This document shows, piece after piece, positions 51,242 to 59,692 of a DNA stretch of 64,000 nt; position 1 is the stretch's first letter, and the number at the start of each line of letters is the position of its first letter. This DNA is from Sulfuritortus calidifontis (lineage in GTDB: Bacteria; Pseudomonadota; Gammaproteobacteria; Burkholderiales; Thiobacillaceae). The stretch covers positions 2,542,001-2,606,000 of the forward strand of contig NZ_AP018721.1 of assembly GCF_003967275.1 (NCBI RefSeq). Reading direction: 5' to 3'. The notes beneath the pieces were generated by a model. That model was given only the letters and a program-made list of their open reading frames with translations, was not told the origin of the DNA and did no database searches. A program made the position numbers and the translations under genes.

Positions 51242-52120
51242 ATGAGCTTGGCTGTGCTCTACAGTCGGGCCGCCAGCGGCATGGCAGCGCCTCAGGTCGT
51301 GGTCGAGGCGCACCTGGCCAACGGCCTGCCCAGCTTCACCCTGGTCGGCCTGCCCGAAACCGAGGTGAAGGAGGCGCGCGACCGGGTGCGCGCCGCCATC
51401 CTGCAATCCGGCTTCGAGTTTCCCGCCCGGCGCATCACGGTCAACCTGGCGCCGGCCGACCTGCCCAAGGAATCCGGCCGTTTCGATCTGCCGATCGCGC
51501 TCGGCCTGCTGGCGGCCTCGGGCCAGATTCCCAGCGACAAGCTCGACCACTACGAATTCGCCGGCGAACTGGCGCTGACCGGCGAATTGCGCCCGGTGCG
51601 CGGTGCGCTGGCCATGGTGCTGGCTGCCAGTGGCTCCGGCCGCGCCTTCATCCTGCCCGAGTCCAGCGCCCGGGAAGCCGCCTTGGCCGAGGCCGCCGAG
51701 ATTCTCAGCGCCCGCTCGCTGCTCGAGGTCTGCGCCCACTTGGCCGAGCGCACGGCCCTGGCCCAGGCCGGGGCAGAGGCGCCCAGCCATAACGCGGCGG
51801 ATTACCCCGACCTCGCCGACGTCAAAGGCCAGGCCGGCCCGCGCCGGGCCCTGGAGGTCGCCGCCGCCGGCGGCCATTCCCTCCTGATGAGCGGGCCACC
51901 CGGCACCGGCAAATCCATGCTGGCCCAGCGCCTGGCCGGCATCCTGCCGGCGATGACCGAGCAGGAGGCCTTGGAGGCCGCGGCCGTGCAATCCTTGACC
52001 GGCGGCTTCCGGGTCGAGCACTGGCGCCGCCGGCCCTATCGGGCACCGCACCACTCGGCCTCGGCCGTGGCCCTGGTCGGCGGCGGTGTAAATTCCATCG
52101 GTAATTGCGAACGTACATAA
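51242..52120 (+). pseudogene. comM: comM/yifB, 5' part, interrupted by a Tn7-like transposon
   Basis: The first 281 codons are a normal ComM/YifB: Lon-like N-terminal domain (FTLVGLPETEVKEARDRVRA, PADLPKESGRFDLPIALG), then the Mg-chelatase AAA domain with Walker A GPPGTGKS and RPYRAPHHSASAVALVGGG. The family would continue with NPRPGEISLAHHG, but at 52087 the sequence becomes transposon and stops 11 codons later. ComM is a helicase that aids branch migration in natural transformation; its 3' half is outside the window. comM is a known target of Tn6022/AbaR-type elements. Confidence 0.93.
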
Positions 52121-52163
52121 ATAACTGCTACCTTCCTGCAAAAAATGCGAATAAAAGGAAGGT
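52082..52163. other. Left end of the transposon with candidate target duplication
   Basis: The terminal TGTAAATTCCATCGG starts at 52087, right after comM codons; TGT/ACA ends are the rule in Tn7-like elements. The 5 bp before it, GGCGG (52082-52086), are the candidate 5-bp target duplication. Only 77 bp separate this end from tnsE, so at most a few TnsB sites fit; I could not define their repeats by eye. The partner end is outside the window. Confidence 0.75.
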
Positions 52164-52164
52164 A
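52129..52164 (+). promoter_or_regulatory. Inverted repeat enclosing the tnsE ribosome-binding site
   Basis: TACCTTCC (52129-52136), 20-nt loop, GGAAGGTA (52157-52164). The right arm contains the purine-rich ribosome-binding site and its last base is the A of the tnsE ATG, so folding would hide both. It suggests translational silencing of tnsE. Confidence 0.65.
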
Positions 52165-53933
52165 TGTCGGGCTACAAGATCAAGGAATTCCCCCAGGATG
52201 GGGCTTATTGGCGCATCGACTGGCTAGGCAAGATCCAGCCCAACATCGATGTCGAAAGCGAACCGACAATTGATGTCCTGCTGACCAAACTGCAGACTGG
52301 CTACACAGACCCGCTATCGAACGGCAGCCTGACCCAGGAGCATGCATCGGCAGCTGTTGGCATAGGGCAGCTCCCCCTACTCATGGCAGGATCGATCTGG
52401 AAAGACGGGCAATTCCATACGCATGTGCCGGCTGACCGCCATAAACTGGCCGCATTGGAAATCGATACCAGCCAAGAGCTTCGCCACGTCTTCAGTGACG
52501 GCTTGGCAGTCGACGGAGAGACCTTCGATCTCATCCCCCGGTCGCATTACAAAGTCGGCAAACACTACGCCAAGGTCAAGGACGCACCTATCGCTCTATT
52601 CCCTGGCAATGGGCAGGATCTCAGCTATTTCATCATCCCGCGCTTCGAGCTCTTTCGCTTCTACTATGCCTGTTCCAGCAAACTGGCCTTCTATGTTTGG
52701 GAAGATGCCATCGGCCATGCCATCAACCAGTCGAAGTCTGCTCAATTGGCCGGCAATGACGTGAGAATCCATCTCAGGCGGGACATGATGGACAAGGAGG
52801 CATATCTCCTCGCCAGATGGTTTGTCAGCGACAAGATGCGCCAGGAAGTCAGCTCGTTCCGCAACAAGCGAGCCATGGCCGCCGCCAACCATCCCAAGCA
52901 CAAGCTGGTCGCCATCCATCCCGATATCGGCTTTCCTTTCAACGGCAAGACCAGGCTCCGCGCACTCGGCAAGAGGATCATGCTCCACGAGTCCGAATCG
53001 ACCGGGCGCAAAATCTGGGCATTTCTGGCGCTACATCTCCAGTATTGCAGCCACCCGATGCCCTACCGAAACATCGTGGTTGATCGCGACAACCGTAATA
53101 AGAAAGGGGCGAACTGTGACGACCCGGGCTTGCTGCCGGCTTGGGCCGACAAGCCGAACGAAGACTCATCACAGAGCGCTGACGGGGACCCCGTTGCCAC
53201 ACTAGCATCGGACGAAGAACCCAAGAAGGAGCTTCGCACCAAGACCATCGACATCTATGCGCAACAGTTCGATTTACAGAATCACCGCTTGGTAAAAGAA
53301 GAAGTCGAGGTCCAGAAATATCAATCCGCAAAAGTAACCCGCGGCGGCGACTCGTTCGTGGACCAATATGGCACGGGCGAAGGGACATACGGGGAATCCA
53401 GCACTGGGCCCGCCAGCGCTTCGACCAGCCCGACGCATATGTCAGAGCGATACTTGGTCACACTCATGCCTTTCATCGAAGCACTGCGGTGGATTCGGAC
53501 ACAGCCGGGCACGTCGGTTGAGACCCTGGCCCTGGGCAGCGAGCATCTGTCCGTCGCAGACGAAACACTCTACTTGCTGCCTGAGATGAAACGAATGCGT
53601 TCCTGGCACCGGGTCTACTCGGATATACCTCGCACCCGAGGCATCATGGTGGCCAAAGTCACAACCCCTGGCCAAGTCTTCTACCTATTGGAGATCGAGC
53701 GTAGGGACAAGGCCGAAAGCTACTCAACGCTGGTGATGAAAAGCCGCGCGGTCGACCTGCCAGACTCACACCTCAGGGCTTTTTTGAGAACTGTGGCACG
53801 CTCCAATGGATGGCCAAGGCAGGACCATGAAAACTTTCACCACCTCAAGTACCGAGGGGTGAATCACTACAAGGAGGATACGGCTGAGAGATTTGGAGAG
53901 CGGTTAATGACTGTCGCAATCAGCCTCTCTTAG
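52164..53933 (+). CDS. tnsE: TnsE-like transposition targeting protein
   Basis: A 589-residue protein. The C-terminal 150 residues resemble the Tn7 TnsE DNA-binding domain: a VLLEV-like strand (FYLLEIERRDKAES), TLVMKSRAV, a conserved WP, and RGVNHYK at residues 564-570 against RGVNHPK in Tn7 TnsE. In the N-terminal half IPRFELFRFYYACSSKL parallels IPQLELARSLFLINS. TnsE directs Tn7 to replicating and conjugating DNA through the sliding clamp and 3'-recessed ends. In Tn7 it sits with tnsABCD; here it is alone at the opposite end, 43 bp past the truncated comM frame and in its orientation. A variable acidic linker spans about residues 310-400. Confidence 0.85.
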   Translation: MSGYKIKEFPQDGAYWRIDWLGKIQPNIDVESEPTIDVLLTKLQTGYTDPLSNGSLTQEHASAAVGIGQLPLLMAGSIWKDGQFHTHVPADRHKLAALEIDTSQELRHVFSDGLAVDGETFDLIPRSHYKVGKHYAKVKDAPIALFPGNGQDLSYFIIPRFELFRFYYACSSKLAFYVWEDAIGHAINQSKSAQLAGNDVRIHLRRDMMDKEAYLLARWFVSDKMRQEVSSFRNKRAMAAANHPKHKLVAIHPDIGFPFNGKTRLRALGKRIMLHESESTGRKIWAFLALHLQYCSHPMPYRNIVVDRDNRNKKGANCDDPGLLPAWADKPNEDSSQSADGDPVATLASDEEPKKELRTKTIDIYAQQFDLQNHRLVKEEVEVQKYQSAKVTRGGDSFVDQYGTGEGTYGESSTGPASASTSPTHMSERYLVTLMPFIEALRWIRTQPGTSVETLALGSEHLSVADETLYLLPEMKRMRSWHRVYSDIPRTRGIMVAKVTTPGQVFYLLEIERRDKAESYSTLVMKSRAVDLPDSHLRAFLRTVARSNGWPRQDHENFHHLKYRGVNHYKEDTAERFGERLMTVAISLS

Positions 53934-53971
53934 CCAGAGTGCAGGGCGCCAGGACATCCTCACACGAAAAA

Positions 53972-53996
53972 AGAAGGCACCTAACTGGTGCCTTCT
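53972..53996 (-). terminator. Leftward Rho-independent terminator beside tnsE
   Basis: AGAAGGCACC, loop TAACT, GGTGCCTTCT. The T-tract (TTTTTTCG) lies only on the leftward strand (53966-53971), so it stops transcripts entering tnsE from the right. It also lies 43 bp past the stop of the possible 54039-54245 gene. Confidence 0.8.
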
Positions 53997-54038
53997 AAAG
54001 ACCCGCATCCATTGCGAGCAGGGAGTGTTGTTTGCCAG

Positions 54039-54245
54039 TCAACTCAGGCGTGACCTTACTTTATCAATCAGCTCATCACAACAACCGCTGACCTCAAATG
54101 ACAGGCTATCCAGATTCCGGCCTTTGGCCTTAATGCTCGGCGCACTTCCATGCACGTCACATCTGCAAGACCCCACTGCCTTTCGAATATGCGACGCAAC
54201 TTGCTGAAGCACCGCAGCCTCTACATAAAGCGGGGCACTTATCAA
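54039..54245 (-). CDS. Possible small protein, 68 residues
   Basis: A leftward frame (TTG start) encoding IKAKGRNLDSLSFEVSGCCD and a helical C-terminus. Support is only its position before a leftward terminator and its protein-like composition; there is no clear ribosome-binding site. The rest of 53937-54334 holds the terminator, a palindrome (GTTTAATGTAAAC, 54251-54263) that may be an operator for the next gene, and a weak hairpin at 54283-54297. Confidence 0.3.
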   Translation of the reverse strand: MISAPLYVEAAVLQQVASHIRKAVGSCRCDVHGSAPSIKAKGRNLDSLSFEVSGCCDELIDKVRSRLS

Positions 54246-54334
54246 AATACGTTTAATGTAAACTTACAACTGGTTTTCCTGTAGCCTTAGGAAGGCTCTT
54301 CATTCAAGAATATCTCTCACTCCGTACCGACTGA

Positions 54335-55066
54335 ATGTCCGCGCCAATAACCACGCCCAGCTCCGACGCAATTCTTTCAATCCTGCTGGAAGCCAAAGAG
54401 GCGGGTGTTGGCAAGATTACGCGCACGGCTCTAATCAAGTACCTCTATCTCTTGGACTTGTTTATGGCCGAAGAGACCGAAGGTACAACCTGGACTAATA
54501 CCTCTTGGCGTTTTCTTCATTTCGGCCCATTCGCTAGCGCCCTTGCTGACGAGATTGACCTACTTGCCAAACACTCCAAAATCCAGGAATTCACAGGTGG
54601 GGGTGGCACAGGCAAGGACTACACTCTCTACACGGTTGGCGAATGGTCTACCGCAAAGACCTTTGAGGGTCTTGGACTCCCTAGAGATGTCCGACTAAAG
54701 CTATCCAAAGTCATCCGGGATTTTGCCAACGACCTCTCGTCGTTACTTGATATGGTTTACTTCCAGACAGAACCAATGCAAGGCGTGAGGCCTGGACAAG
54801 AGCTTTCTTTCGAATCCGCACGCAAGGTCGACTTCAAGACCGACATTAAGCCCATCAAAATTCCGATTTCAAACACTAGCCGTGCAGCACGGATTCAGGC
54901 ATTGGCTAAAAAGATCGGAGAGAACTACCTCAAGACCAAACATGGGCTTCCCGCGACGTTTGTCGCACCCATCCGCGATCAATATTTTGCCGAGACCTTT
55001 ATAGGGAACGAGGATGATCGGATCGAGGGCCATTACAGCGCGGAACTGACTTTCGGAGAGGGGTGA
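54335..55066 (+). CDS. Panacea (DUF4065)-like protein, candidate antitoxin
   Basis: A 243-residue protein. Residues 26-75 (ITRTALIKYLYLLDLF, then WRFLHFGPFASALADEIDLL) follow the Panacea/SocA pattern of a KLLYL-type helix and a YGP-like turn (here FGP). Panacea domains neutralise many unrelated toxins and are encoded beside them. The second half (RAARIQALAKKIGENYLKTK) is polar and helical. The next gene starts 4 bp later. A 13-bp palindrome 72 bp upstream could be an operator. The assignment is by pattern only. Confidence 0.6.
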   Translation: MSAPITTPSSDAILSILLEAKEAGVGKITRTALIKYLYLLDLFMAEETEGTTWTNTSWRFLHFGPFASALADEIDLLAKHSKIQEFTGGGGTGKDYTLYTVGEWSTAKTFEGLGLPRDVRLKLSKVIRDFANDLSSLLDMVYFQTEPMQGVRPGQELSFESARKVDFKTDIKPIKIPISNTSRAARIQALAKKIGENYLKTKHGLPATFVAPIRDQYFAETFIGNEDDRIEGHYSAELTFGEG

Positions 55067-55070
55067 GGCG

Positions 55071-55805
55071 TTGGCTCAAGATGAAAAAACGGTCAGCGAC
55101 ATCTCGACTCTACTCGACTACTACGACACATCCAGGAATCCTGGCCCAAAGCCGGAGGTTGGACAGATTGTGTTTACTCCGGTCCTCAACACTGACCGCA
55201 AGCATATGATCGCCGATGCTCAAAGGTCCGATCCAAACAGTCACACTCGCGCGGATCTCATCATACGGGCCATTGACGACAGTTCGGATTTTCGGGGCAA
55301 GCCCGAGCGTCTTCCTATCTATGCCATGTGCCTCGGCCAAACCGAGGAATTAGTCATTACGAGGGCGAAGAAGCGACCCTGCGTTGTTCTTGCCAAATCA
55401 GACGGTGTGAAGCACATGACCTTGCCTGTAGGTCAGCAAGGGAAAGCCCTTAATGCCTTTGATGAGATCTACTGGCTTGCTCCGATATACAGCGTCTCCA
55501 CGGGATCGAAAGCACGTGCCTTTGGTCCAGTCATGACCGCCCGCGTGAAATGTATGATGTACATGGAGTTTGTGTACGTTCCCCAATCTGGGCTGATCAT
55601 TAGAAATCCCAGCGTAATCCGCTTGGATCGTATGTTCTGGAGCCATCTGTTGGGCGCAAGCGAGCCGCAGAGCCTATTCCTAACTCCAGAAATTCTTGGC
55701 ATTTGCTGGAATCAGATTCGCATCCTGTCTGGCGATACACCCGAGGAGGACTATGTCAGCATGCGCGAGCTGCTGCTCATGGACTTGCCAGAAGAATGCA
55801 AATGA
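55071..55805 (+). CDS. Unknown protein paired with the Panacea gene, candidate toxin
   Basis: A 244-residue protein starting at a TTG preceded by GGAGAGGGG; an internal ATG at 55206 is an alternative. The segment ELVITRAKKRPCVVLAKS resembles the KRP-strand of PemK/MazF-type toxins, with GQIVFTPVL earlier as a possible first strand, but the spacing is much longer than in MazF. The remaining residues match nothing I know. Spacing of 4 bp makes it an operon with the Panacea gene. Confidence 0.5.
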   Translation: MAQDEKTVSDISTLLDYYDTSRNPGPKPEVGQIVFTPVLNTDRKHMIADAQRSDPNSHTRADLIIRAIDDSSDFRGKPERLPIYAMCLGQTEELVITRAKKRPCVVLAKSDGVKHMTLPVGQQGKALNAFDEIYWLAPIYSVSTGSKARAFGPVMTARVKCMMYMEFVYVPQSGLIIRNPSVIRLDRMFWSHLLGASEPQSLFLTPEILGICWNQIRILSGDTPEEDYVSMRELLLMDLPEECK

Positions 55806-55854
55806 TTCGATGACGGAAAATACTCTGAGGGCTCTGAGTTCTTAGCTAAAGCAA

Positions 55855-56355
55855 TCAGTTTGATTTACGCCATTCCCAAGGTGGCTGCGGAATCGAGTCC
55901 ATCCAAAGACCAATTCTCCGCATCCTGGCCATCACTTCTGCCTGCTCATACAACTGTCGATCTTCCGACGATTGCTCACTAGAGTAGCGCCGGTACCACC
56001 AAGCCATCCCATCGGCAATCTGTTGCAAGCCGATATCCCGGCCATCCACGACGACCTTACAAATCAACCTGTCATAGCGGTCACGCTTGGGACAATCGGC
56101 GACTGCCTGCTTCTGGAAGGCCAGCCGCCCCAAGTTGGTCTGTGATTTCGAGCCAAAGGCCTGTGCTTTCTCAGGGGCATCAATGCCGGCTATGCGGATT
56201 TTGTGTTGCCGATGCTGATCATCTAACAATTGAATTGTGTCGCCGTCAGTGATGGCGACGACGTATCCACTCAGCGCTGCATGCGCAGCGTGGGGAGATA
56301 AGGGCAATACTAACAGCCACGCCGTAAGGACTACGTATCGCCCCATTGTAGCCAT
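55855..56355 (-). CDS. SNase-like (thermonuclease-type) secreted nuclease
   Basis: A 166-residue protein with a Sec signal (about residues 1-27, ending HAAHA) and the SNase fold: VVAITDGDTIQLLDD, IRIAGIDAPEKAQAFG, RDRYDRLICKVVVDG and IADGMAWWYRRYS. The catalytic Arg/Asp/Glu positions are present (RIAGIDAPE, DRYDRLI). It cuts DNA or RNA in a calcium-dependent way and would act in the periplasm or outside. It begins 5 bp after the 56-residue small gene, so it appears to end the leftward transposon operon. Confidence 0.88.
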   Translation of the reverse strand: MATMGRYVVLTAWLLVLPLSPHAAHAALSGYVVAITDGDTIQLLDDQHRQHKIRIAGIDAPEKAQAFGSKSQTNLGRLAFQKQAVADCPKRDRYDRLICKVVVDGRDIGLQQIADGMAWWYRRYSSEQSSEDRQLYEQAEVMARMRRIGLWMDSIPQPPWEWRKSN

Positions 56356-56360
56356 AGTGG

Positions 56361-56531
56361 TCAGTTTTCCACTTCGATTTCTGCCCTAGGGGGGTTATTG
56401 TACGGCTTGGATGTCAGGCCGATGATGGCATCGGGGTCAATCATCTCACTCAGCTCCGACGAATTGAGCACATGGTCCCCTGCCGCGTCCTCCACTTCAG
56501 GATTGATTTCCCAAGGGTACGCAGTAACCAT
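56361..56531 (-). CDS. Small acidic protein, 56 residues
   Basis: MVTAYPWEINPEVEDAAGDH starts the product, which ends NNPPRAEIEVEN. TTAGGGCGAT before the ATG is a fair ribosome-binding site. It is strongly acidic with many Pro and Asp. No family recognised. It sits between herA and the nuclease gene with only 5 bp to the latter, so it fits the operon. Confidence 0.5.
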   Translation of the reverse strand: MVTAYPWEINPEVEDAAGDHVLNSSELSEMIDPDAIIGLTSKPYNNPPRAEIEVEN

Positions 56532-56541
56532 ATCGCCCTAA

Positions 56542-56649
56542 CTACTCCTCGGTTAGTAGATCGTCACAGATATCATGAGCCGCGCTCATCGCACAGCTCT
56601 GACAGAAGGAAAATCCAAGCTCACACCAGGTCAAGCACGTCAAAATCAT
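56542..56649 (-). CDS. Very small cysteine-rich protein overlapping herA end
   Basis: A 35-codon frame that begins at an ATG inside the last 29 bp of herA and ends 10 bp before the 56-residue gene. The product contains TCLTWCELGFSFCQSCAMSA, with five cysteines in all, a possible zinc knuckle. The tight overlap is typical of this operon, but no homologue is known to me and chance is possible. Confidence 0.35.
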   Translation of the reverse strand: MILTCLTWCELGFSFCQSCAMSAAHDICDDLLTEE

Positions 56650-58465
56650 CTTCCGGTGGGGTATTAGCGTCTGAAGCAATGGTTCGAGGCGAACCTGCTT
56701 GCCCTGATGAACCTGATCCGCCATTCAAGCCAGAATTGGCACTGATAATATCTGTGTCCGACCCATACCCCTCTATGAACATTGGGCGGCCAGAAGAACC
56801 AAGGACAGGGAGAATACCGGCAACCATGTATGAATACGTAGCAGACTGACGAGGGTCTGGCAAAGCCTGGTAAAGGTCAAAGGCTGCTTGGCCTTCCTTG
56901 GCCACGATATGTTCACGGTCAGCACCGACCCCAAGGCCAACACCATAAACCCGATAATGCAGATTACGGAAAATCTCCTTTTGAATTTCGGCGATAGTCT
57001 GCGTGATAAACATAAAGCCTACCTGGTATTTGCGTAGCATTTTGACCTTGGCTACCAAGTCCTTTACAAGCTGGCGTTTTTCCTCATCCTCCTCTGGGCT
57101 TTGTGGAATGAAACGCCCAGCCTCATCGATCACAATCATGCAGTTGGCTAGATTCTTCCCGGACTTAAAATGCATGTGGGCGTATTGACTGATACGCTTA
57201 AACACAAGATTCATCAAAACAATCTTATAGTCCTCATCCAGATCAAGCCGATTTGGGTTCAAGTCGAGAATCTTGATTTGCCCTCGTGATAACGGGCCAC
57301 GCACGATATCCAACAGTTTCACCTTTGCACCACCATTTGGCATGGTGGCCGCAAAAAGCGATGTAACCTTATTCCAGCACGATTCCAACTGCCTCTTTCG
57401 CGTGGTGAAGTTGGTTGTAAATTCAGTGAGCTTGTCTTGGCGCGTTCGACCAGCATAAAGATTGGCCATGACCTGAAGCAATACCTGCTCAAAAGTATCA
57501 CCATTGGGGTGTGTGACAGCCATAGCTTGGCTGAAATTCAATGTGAGCGACCAACCAGTTACCACACTCATCTCGTCAAGCAGATTCTCCATTGCGTCAA
57601 TGGCATCGGCCCGCTTGTTCTTGACTCCCAGGCGGTAGAAGAAGCTCTGACTATCTGCGGAGTCCAACATTTTTGCAAAAAGATTTTCACCCTCAAGCTG
57701 GATCTGATCTAGCCGCACAACATCTCTAGCAGGGTCAAAACGTCCACCACTGAAATGCCTTAGTAGTCCATGCAGATCAAAACTAAAGCCGGTCCCCCCT
57801 CCAATCTTGTTCTCTGCAAACTCGCTCTGTGGATCGAGCAGGAGGAACCCCATATCTTGGCTAGCTGCTGTCCAAAGAGAGGTAATGGCCATAGCCATCA
57901 CCGTTTTTCCAGAGCCAGATGGGCCAAAAACCCCGCCCATGTACGCCTCGCCAGATCCCCCCTGTTTTGCATCCCCAAAATGTTTCAGATATGCGGGGGC
58001 CGGTACATCACGAGATCCGTAAAACTTGCCAATAAAAGCATATCCACGCTCATGTTGTACGAGGTCAAGAACTTGCCGGGCCTCGACCATGGCCACGTCA
58101 ATGCCACTTCCTGGTGGAACGGCAATACGTGCCTTCATATATCCATTTGCTGTCACTCGGTAGGCGCCAATGACTTGAATTTTTCCTTCGGTGATATCAC
58201 CCACCTCAGTTAGGTGAGGAAGACGACCTCGCAGTTTGATGAAGTTCTTAAGCGCCGCCTCCTCATGCCAGCGATTAATTGTTTCGATGGAGGACACCTG
58301 GCCAAGGACAAGATAGCGATCCTCTGTCACATCATCTATGCGCACACGCACATCAAAAGCCACCAGCGCTCCTAGCAGTGCCGTATTCAGATGCCCCGCT
58401 CGCACGTCGAAAGAGACATCATTAACGGTGTTAGGTGATCCAGTTGCTCCAACGATAGTGGCCAT
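56621..58465 (-). CDS. herA: HerA-type DNA translocase ATPase
   Basis: A 614-residue HerA/FtsK-superfamily ATPase. An N-terminal HAS-barrel-like part (residues about 1-130) is followed by Walker A GPSGSGKT (181-188), Walker B MIVIDE (443-448) with the AGRF arginine region, and FITQT (486-490). HerA hexamers pump DNA and work with NurA to resect ends, in archaeal repair and in several antiviral systems. The stop-start gap to nurA is 12 bp. The C-terminal 50 residues are a flexible Ser/Gly/Asp tail. Confidence 0.92.
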   Translation of the reverse strand: MATIVGATGSPNTVNDVSFDVRAGHLNTALLGALVAFDVRVRIDDVTEDRYLVLGQVSSIETINRWHEEAALKNFIKLRGRLPHLTEVGDITEGKIQVIGAYRVTANGYMKARIAVPPGSGIDVAMVEARQVLDLVQHERGYAFIGKFYGSRDVPAPAYLKHFGDAKQGGSGEAYMGGVFGPSGSGKTVMAMAITSLWTAASQDMGFLLLDPQSEFAENKIGGGTGFSFDLHGLLRHFSGGRFDPARDVVRLDQIQLEGENLFAKMLDSADSQSFFYRLGVKNKRADAIDAMENLLDEMSVVTGWSLTLNFSQAMAVTHPNGDTFEQVLLQVMANLYAGRTRQDKLTEFTTNFTTRKRQLESCWNKVTSLFAATMPNGGAKVKLLDIVRGPLSRGQIKILDLNPNRLDLDEDYKIVLMNLVFKRISQYAHMHFKSGKNLANCMIVIDEAGRFIPQSPEEDEEKRQLVKDLVAKVKMLRKYQVGFMFITQTIAEIQKEIFRNLHYRVYGVGLGVGADREHIVAKEGQAAFDLYQALPDPRQSATYSYMVAGILPVLGSSGRPMFIEGYGSDTDIISANSGLNGGSGSSGQAGSPRTIASDANTPPEDDFDVLDLV

Positions 58466-58477
58466 TAGTTCTCTCCT

Positions 58478-59692
58478 TTAACTACGGTAGGGGCGCCCAA
58501 GATTCCACAACAAGTCGGTCTCAGACTTGCGCACAAGAATATCGCGAAGAGCAAGCTCTGAAACCTTAACGGCCTCAGAAACAAAACGATCTGCGACAAA
58601 TGCTGGATAGGGTTCCATGATATCAACGGCGGCCGTGTTCCAGCCCCACCATTCAATCAACTTGGCAAGCAACGCTTTCCCACTTACACCAAACAGTGTT
58701 TGCGCCAAGAAACCATGGTTGAATTCAATCTTGTAGACACCATGCATTGGGTTGATTCGCGCATAAAGCTGTGCCAACTGGGCAAGTCCCTTGGTATGTA
58801 ACAACTCCCCTGCCTTAGCTGCTTGCGCGGAGAAAGGGTAGCCCTCACCCTTAGCTGCCTGCTCTCCATTCGTGATATGTAGAGGCGGAAGTTTCTGCCC
58901 ATTTTGATCAGCATGATCGAACCTAATCATAGTTCCTTCACCAAGCTCTAACACGGTGTTAGCCACTGCTTGATCGTCAAACCGATGCAATAAATCTGGT
59001 GCGTAACGCTTGATTAGACCCTTTGTAGTGACAAGCTTGAGGTTGCCAATAATATTCGGCAGCGTTAAGAACGGAGTCAGCCAGTCGCGCGCCTCAAATT
59101 CAGCAAGGGTTGCCGATGGGCCCTCATTAGCGCCCATGGCGGCTTGTCTTCTCCACTCTCGGAGTGCATCCAACCCATCTTTTAGGATTGCCTCGTAGAA
59201 TTGGTTAATGGATATGAATGCTGACAAGCGACTACCGTCGATCAGCACCAATGCGGATGGGGATCCTTCGGCCAATTCGACTGCCATCATGATTTCCTGC
59301 ATCGTCATCAATCCGCCCGAGATCGATGATAGCCCCATGAAATGAGGCATTACTGCGGTGCAGGCCCTCTGGCGGGAGATGATCCCAGATGGAGATAGAC
59401 CAACAACACAGGACAGGGAATAAGCGGCCCCACGGTCTGCCTTTGCTACATGCGCACCGTCAATGGCATGGATAGGCAAATCGGGTTCAACGGTTACCGG
59501 AAACGAGTGCCCGGGAAGAGTGCCTAGTTTCAAGGCTCCGGGCGCATTTTTCATATGGTCGCGAATTTCATCACGACGTTCGTAGAGGAGCGTAGTTTCC
59601 TTCTGCAACGCGTCCGTCAAACTGCCAATTCTATTTACCAGGTCGGAAACTAACGAATCGGGCAAGACAACGGATGTTTCAGACGGCATCAA
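58478..59692 (-). CDS. nurA: NurA-domain nuclease
   Basis: A 404-residue protein with the NurA fold. The first catalytic aspartate is in HAIDGAHVAK (Asp78), the second in LVLIDGSRLS (Asp152), with the late HGVYKIEFNHG segment. NurA dimers sit on the HerA ring and degrade the DNA it feeds. The ATG begins at the base after the DruA-like stop (59693), so the two are coupled, and herA follows at once. A NurA-HerA pair therefore exists in full. Confidence 0.85.
   Translation of the reverse strand: MMPSETSVVLPDSLVSDLVNRIGSLTDALQKETTLLYERRDEIRDHMKNAPGALKLGTLPGHSFPVTVEPDLPIHAIDGAHVAKADRGAAYSLSCVVGLSPSGIISRQRACTAVMPHFMGLSSISGGLMTMQEIMMAVELAEGSPSALVLIDGSRLSAFISINQFYEAILKDGLDALREWRRQAAMGANEGPSATLAEFEARDWLTPFLTLPNIIGNLKLVTTKGLIKRYAPDLLHRFDDQAVANTVLELGEGTMIRFDHADQNGQKLPPLHITNGEQAAKGEGYPFSAQAAKAGELLHTKGLAQLAQLYARINPMHGVYKIEFNHGFLAQTLFGVSGKALLAKLIEWWGWNTAAVDIMEPYPAFVADRFVSEAVKVSELALRDILVRKSETDLLWNLGRPYRS

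Noticed and set aside
52087-52300. TnsB-binding repeats at the left transposon end
   Set aside because: GCGAA-like fragments recur, but no repeat of 15-22 bp could be set out with confidence without the right end.
53972-53996. Terminator of tnsE in the rightward direction
   Set aside because: The hairpin is followed by AAAG on the rightward strand; the T-tract is only on the other strand, so it is annotated as leftward.
54025-54207. Rightward 60-codon frame after tnsE
   Set aside because: Antisense to the leftward 68-residue frame and no start signal; neither is strong, and the leftward one at least has a terminator.
56472-56849. Rightward frame of 125 codons over the herA end
   Set aside because: Antisense to herA and the small acidic gene, without a ribosome-binding site or family features.
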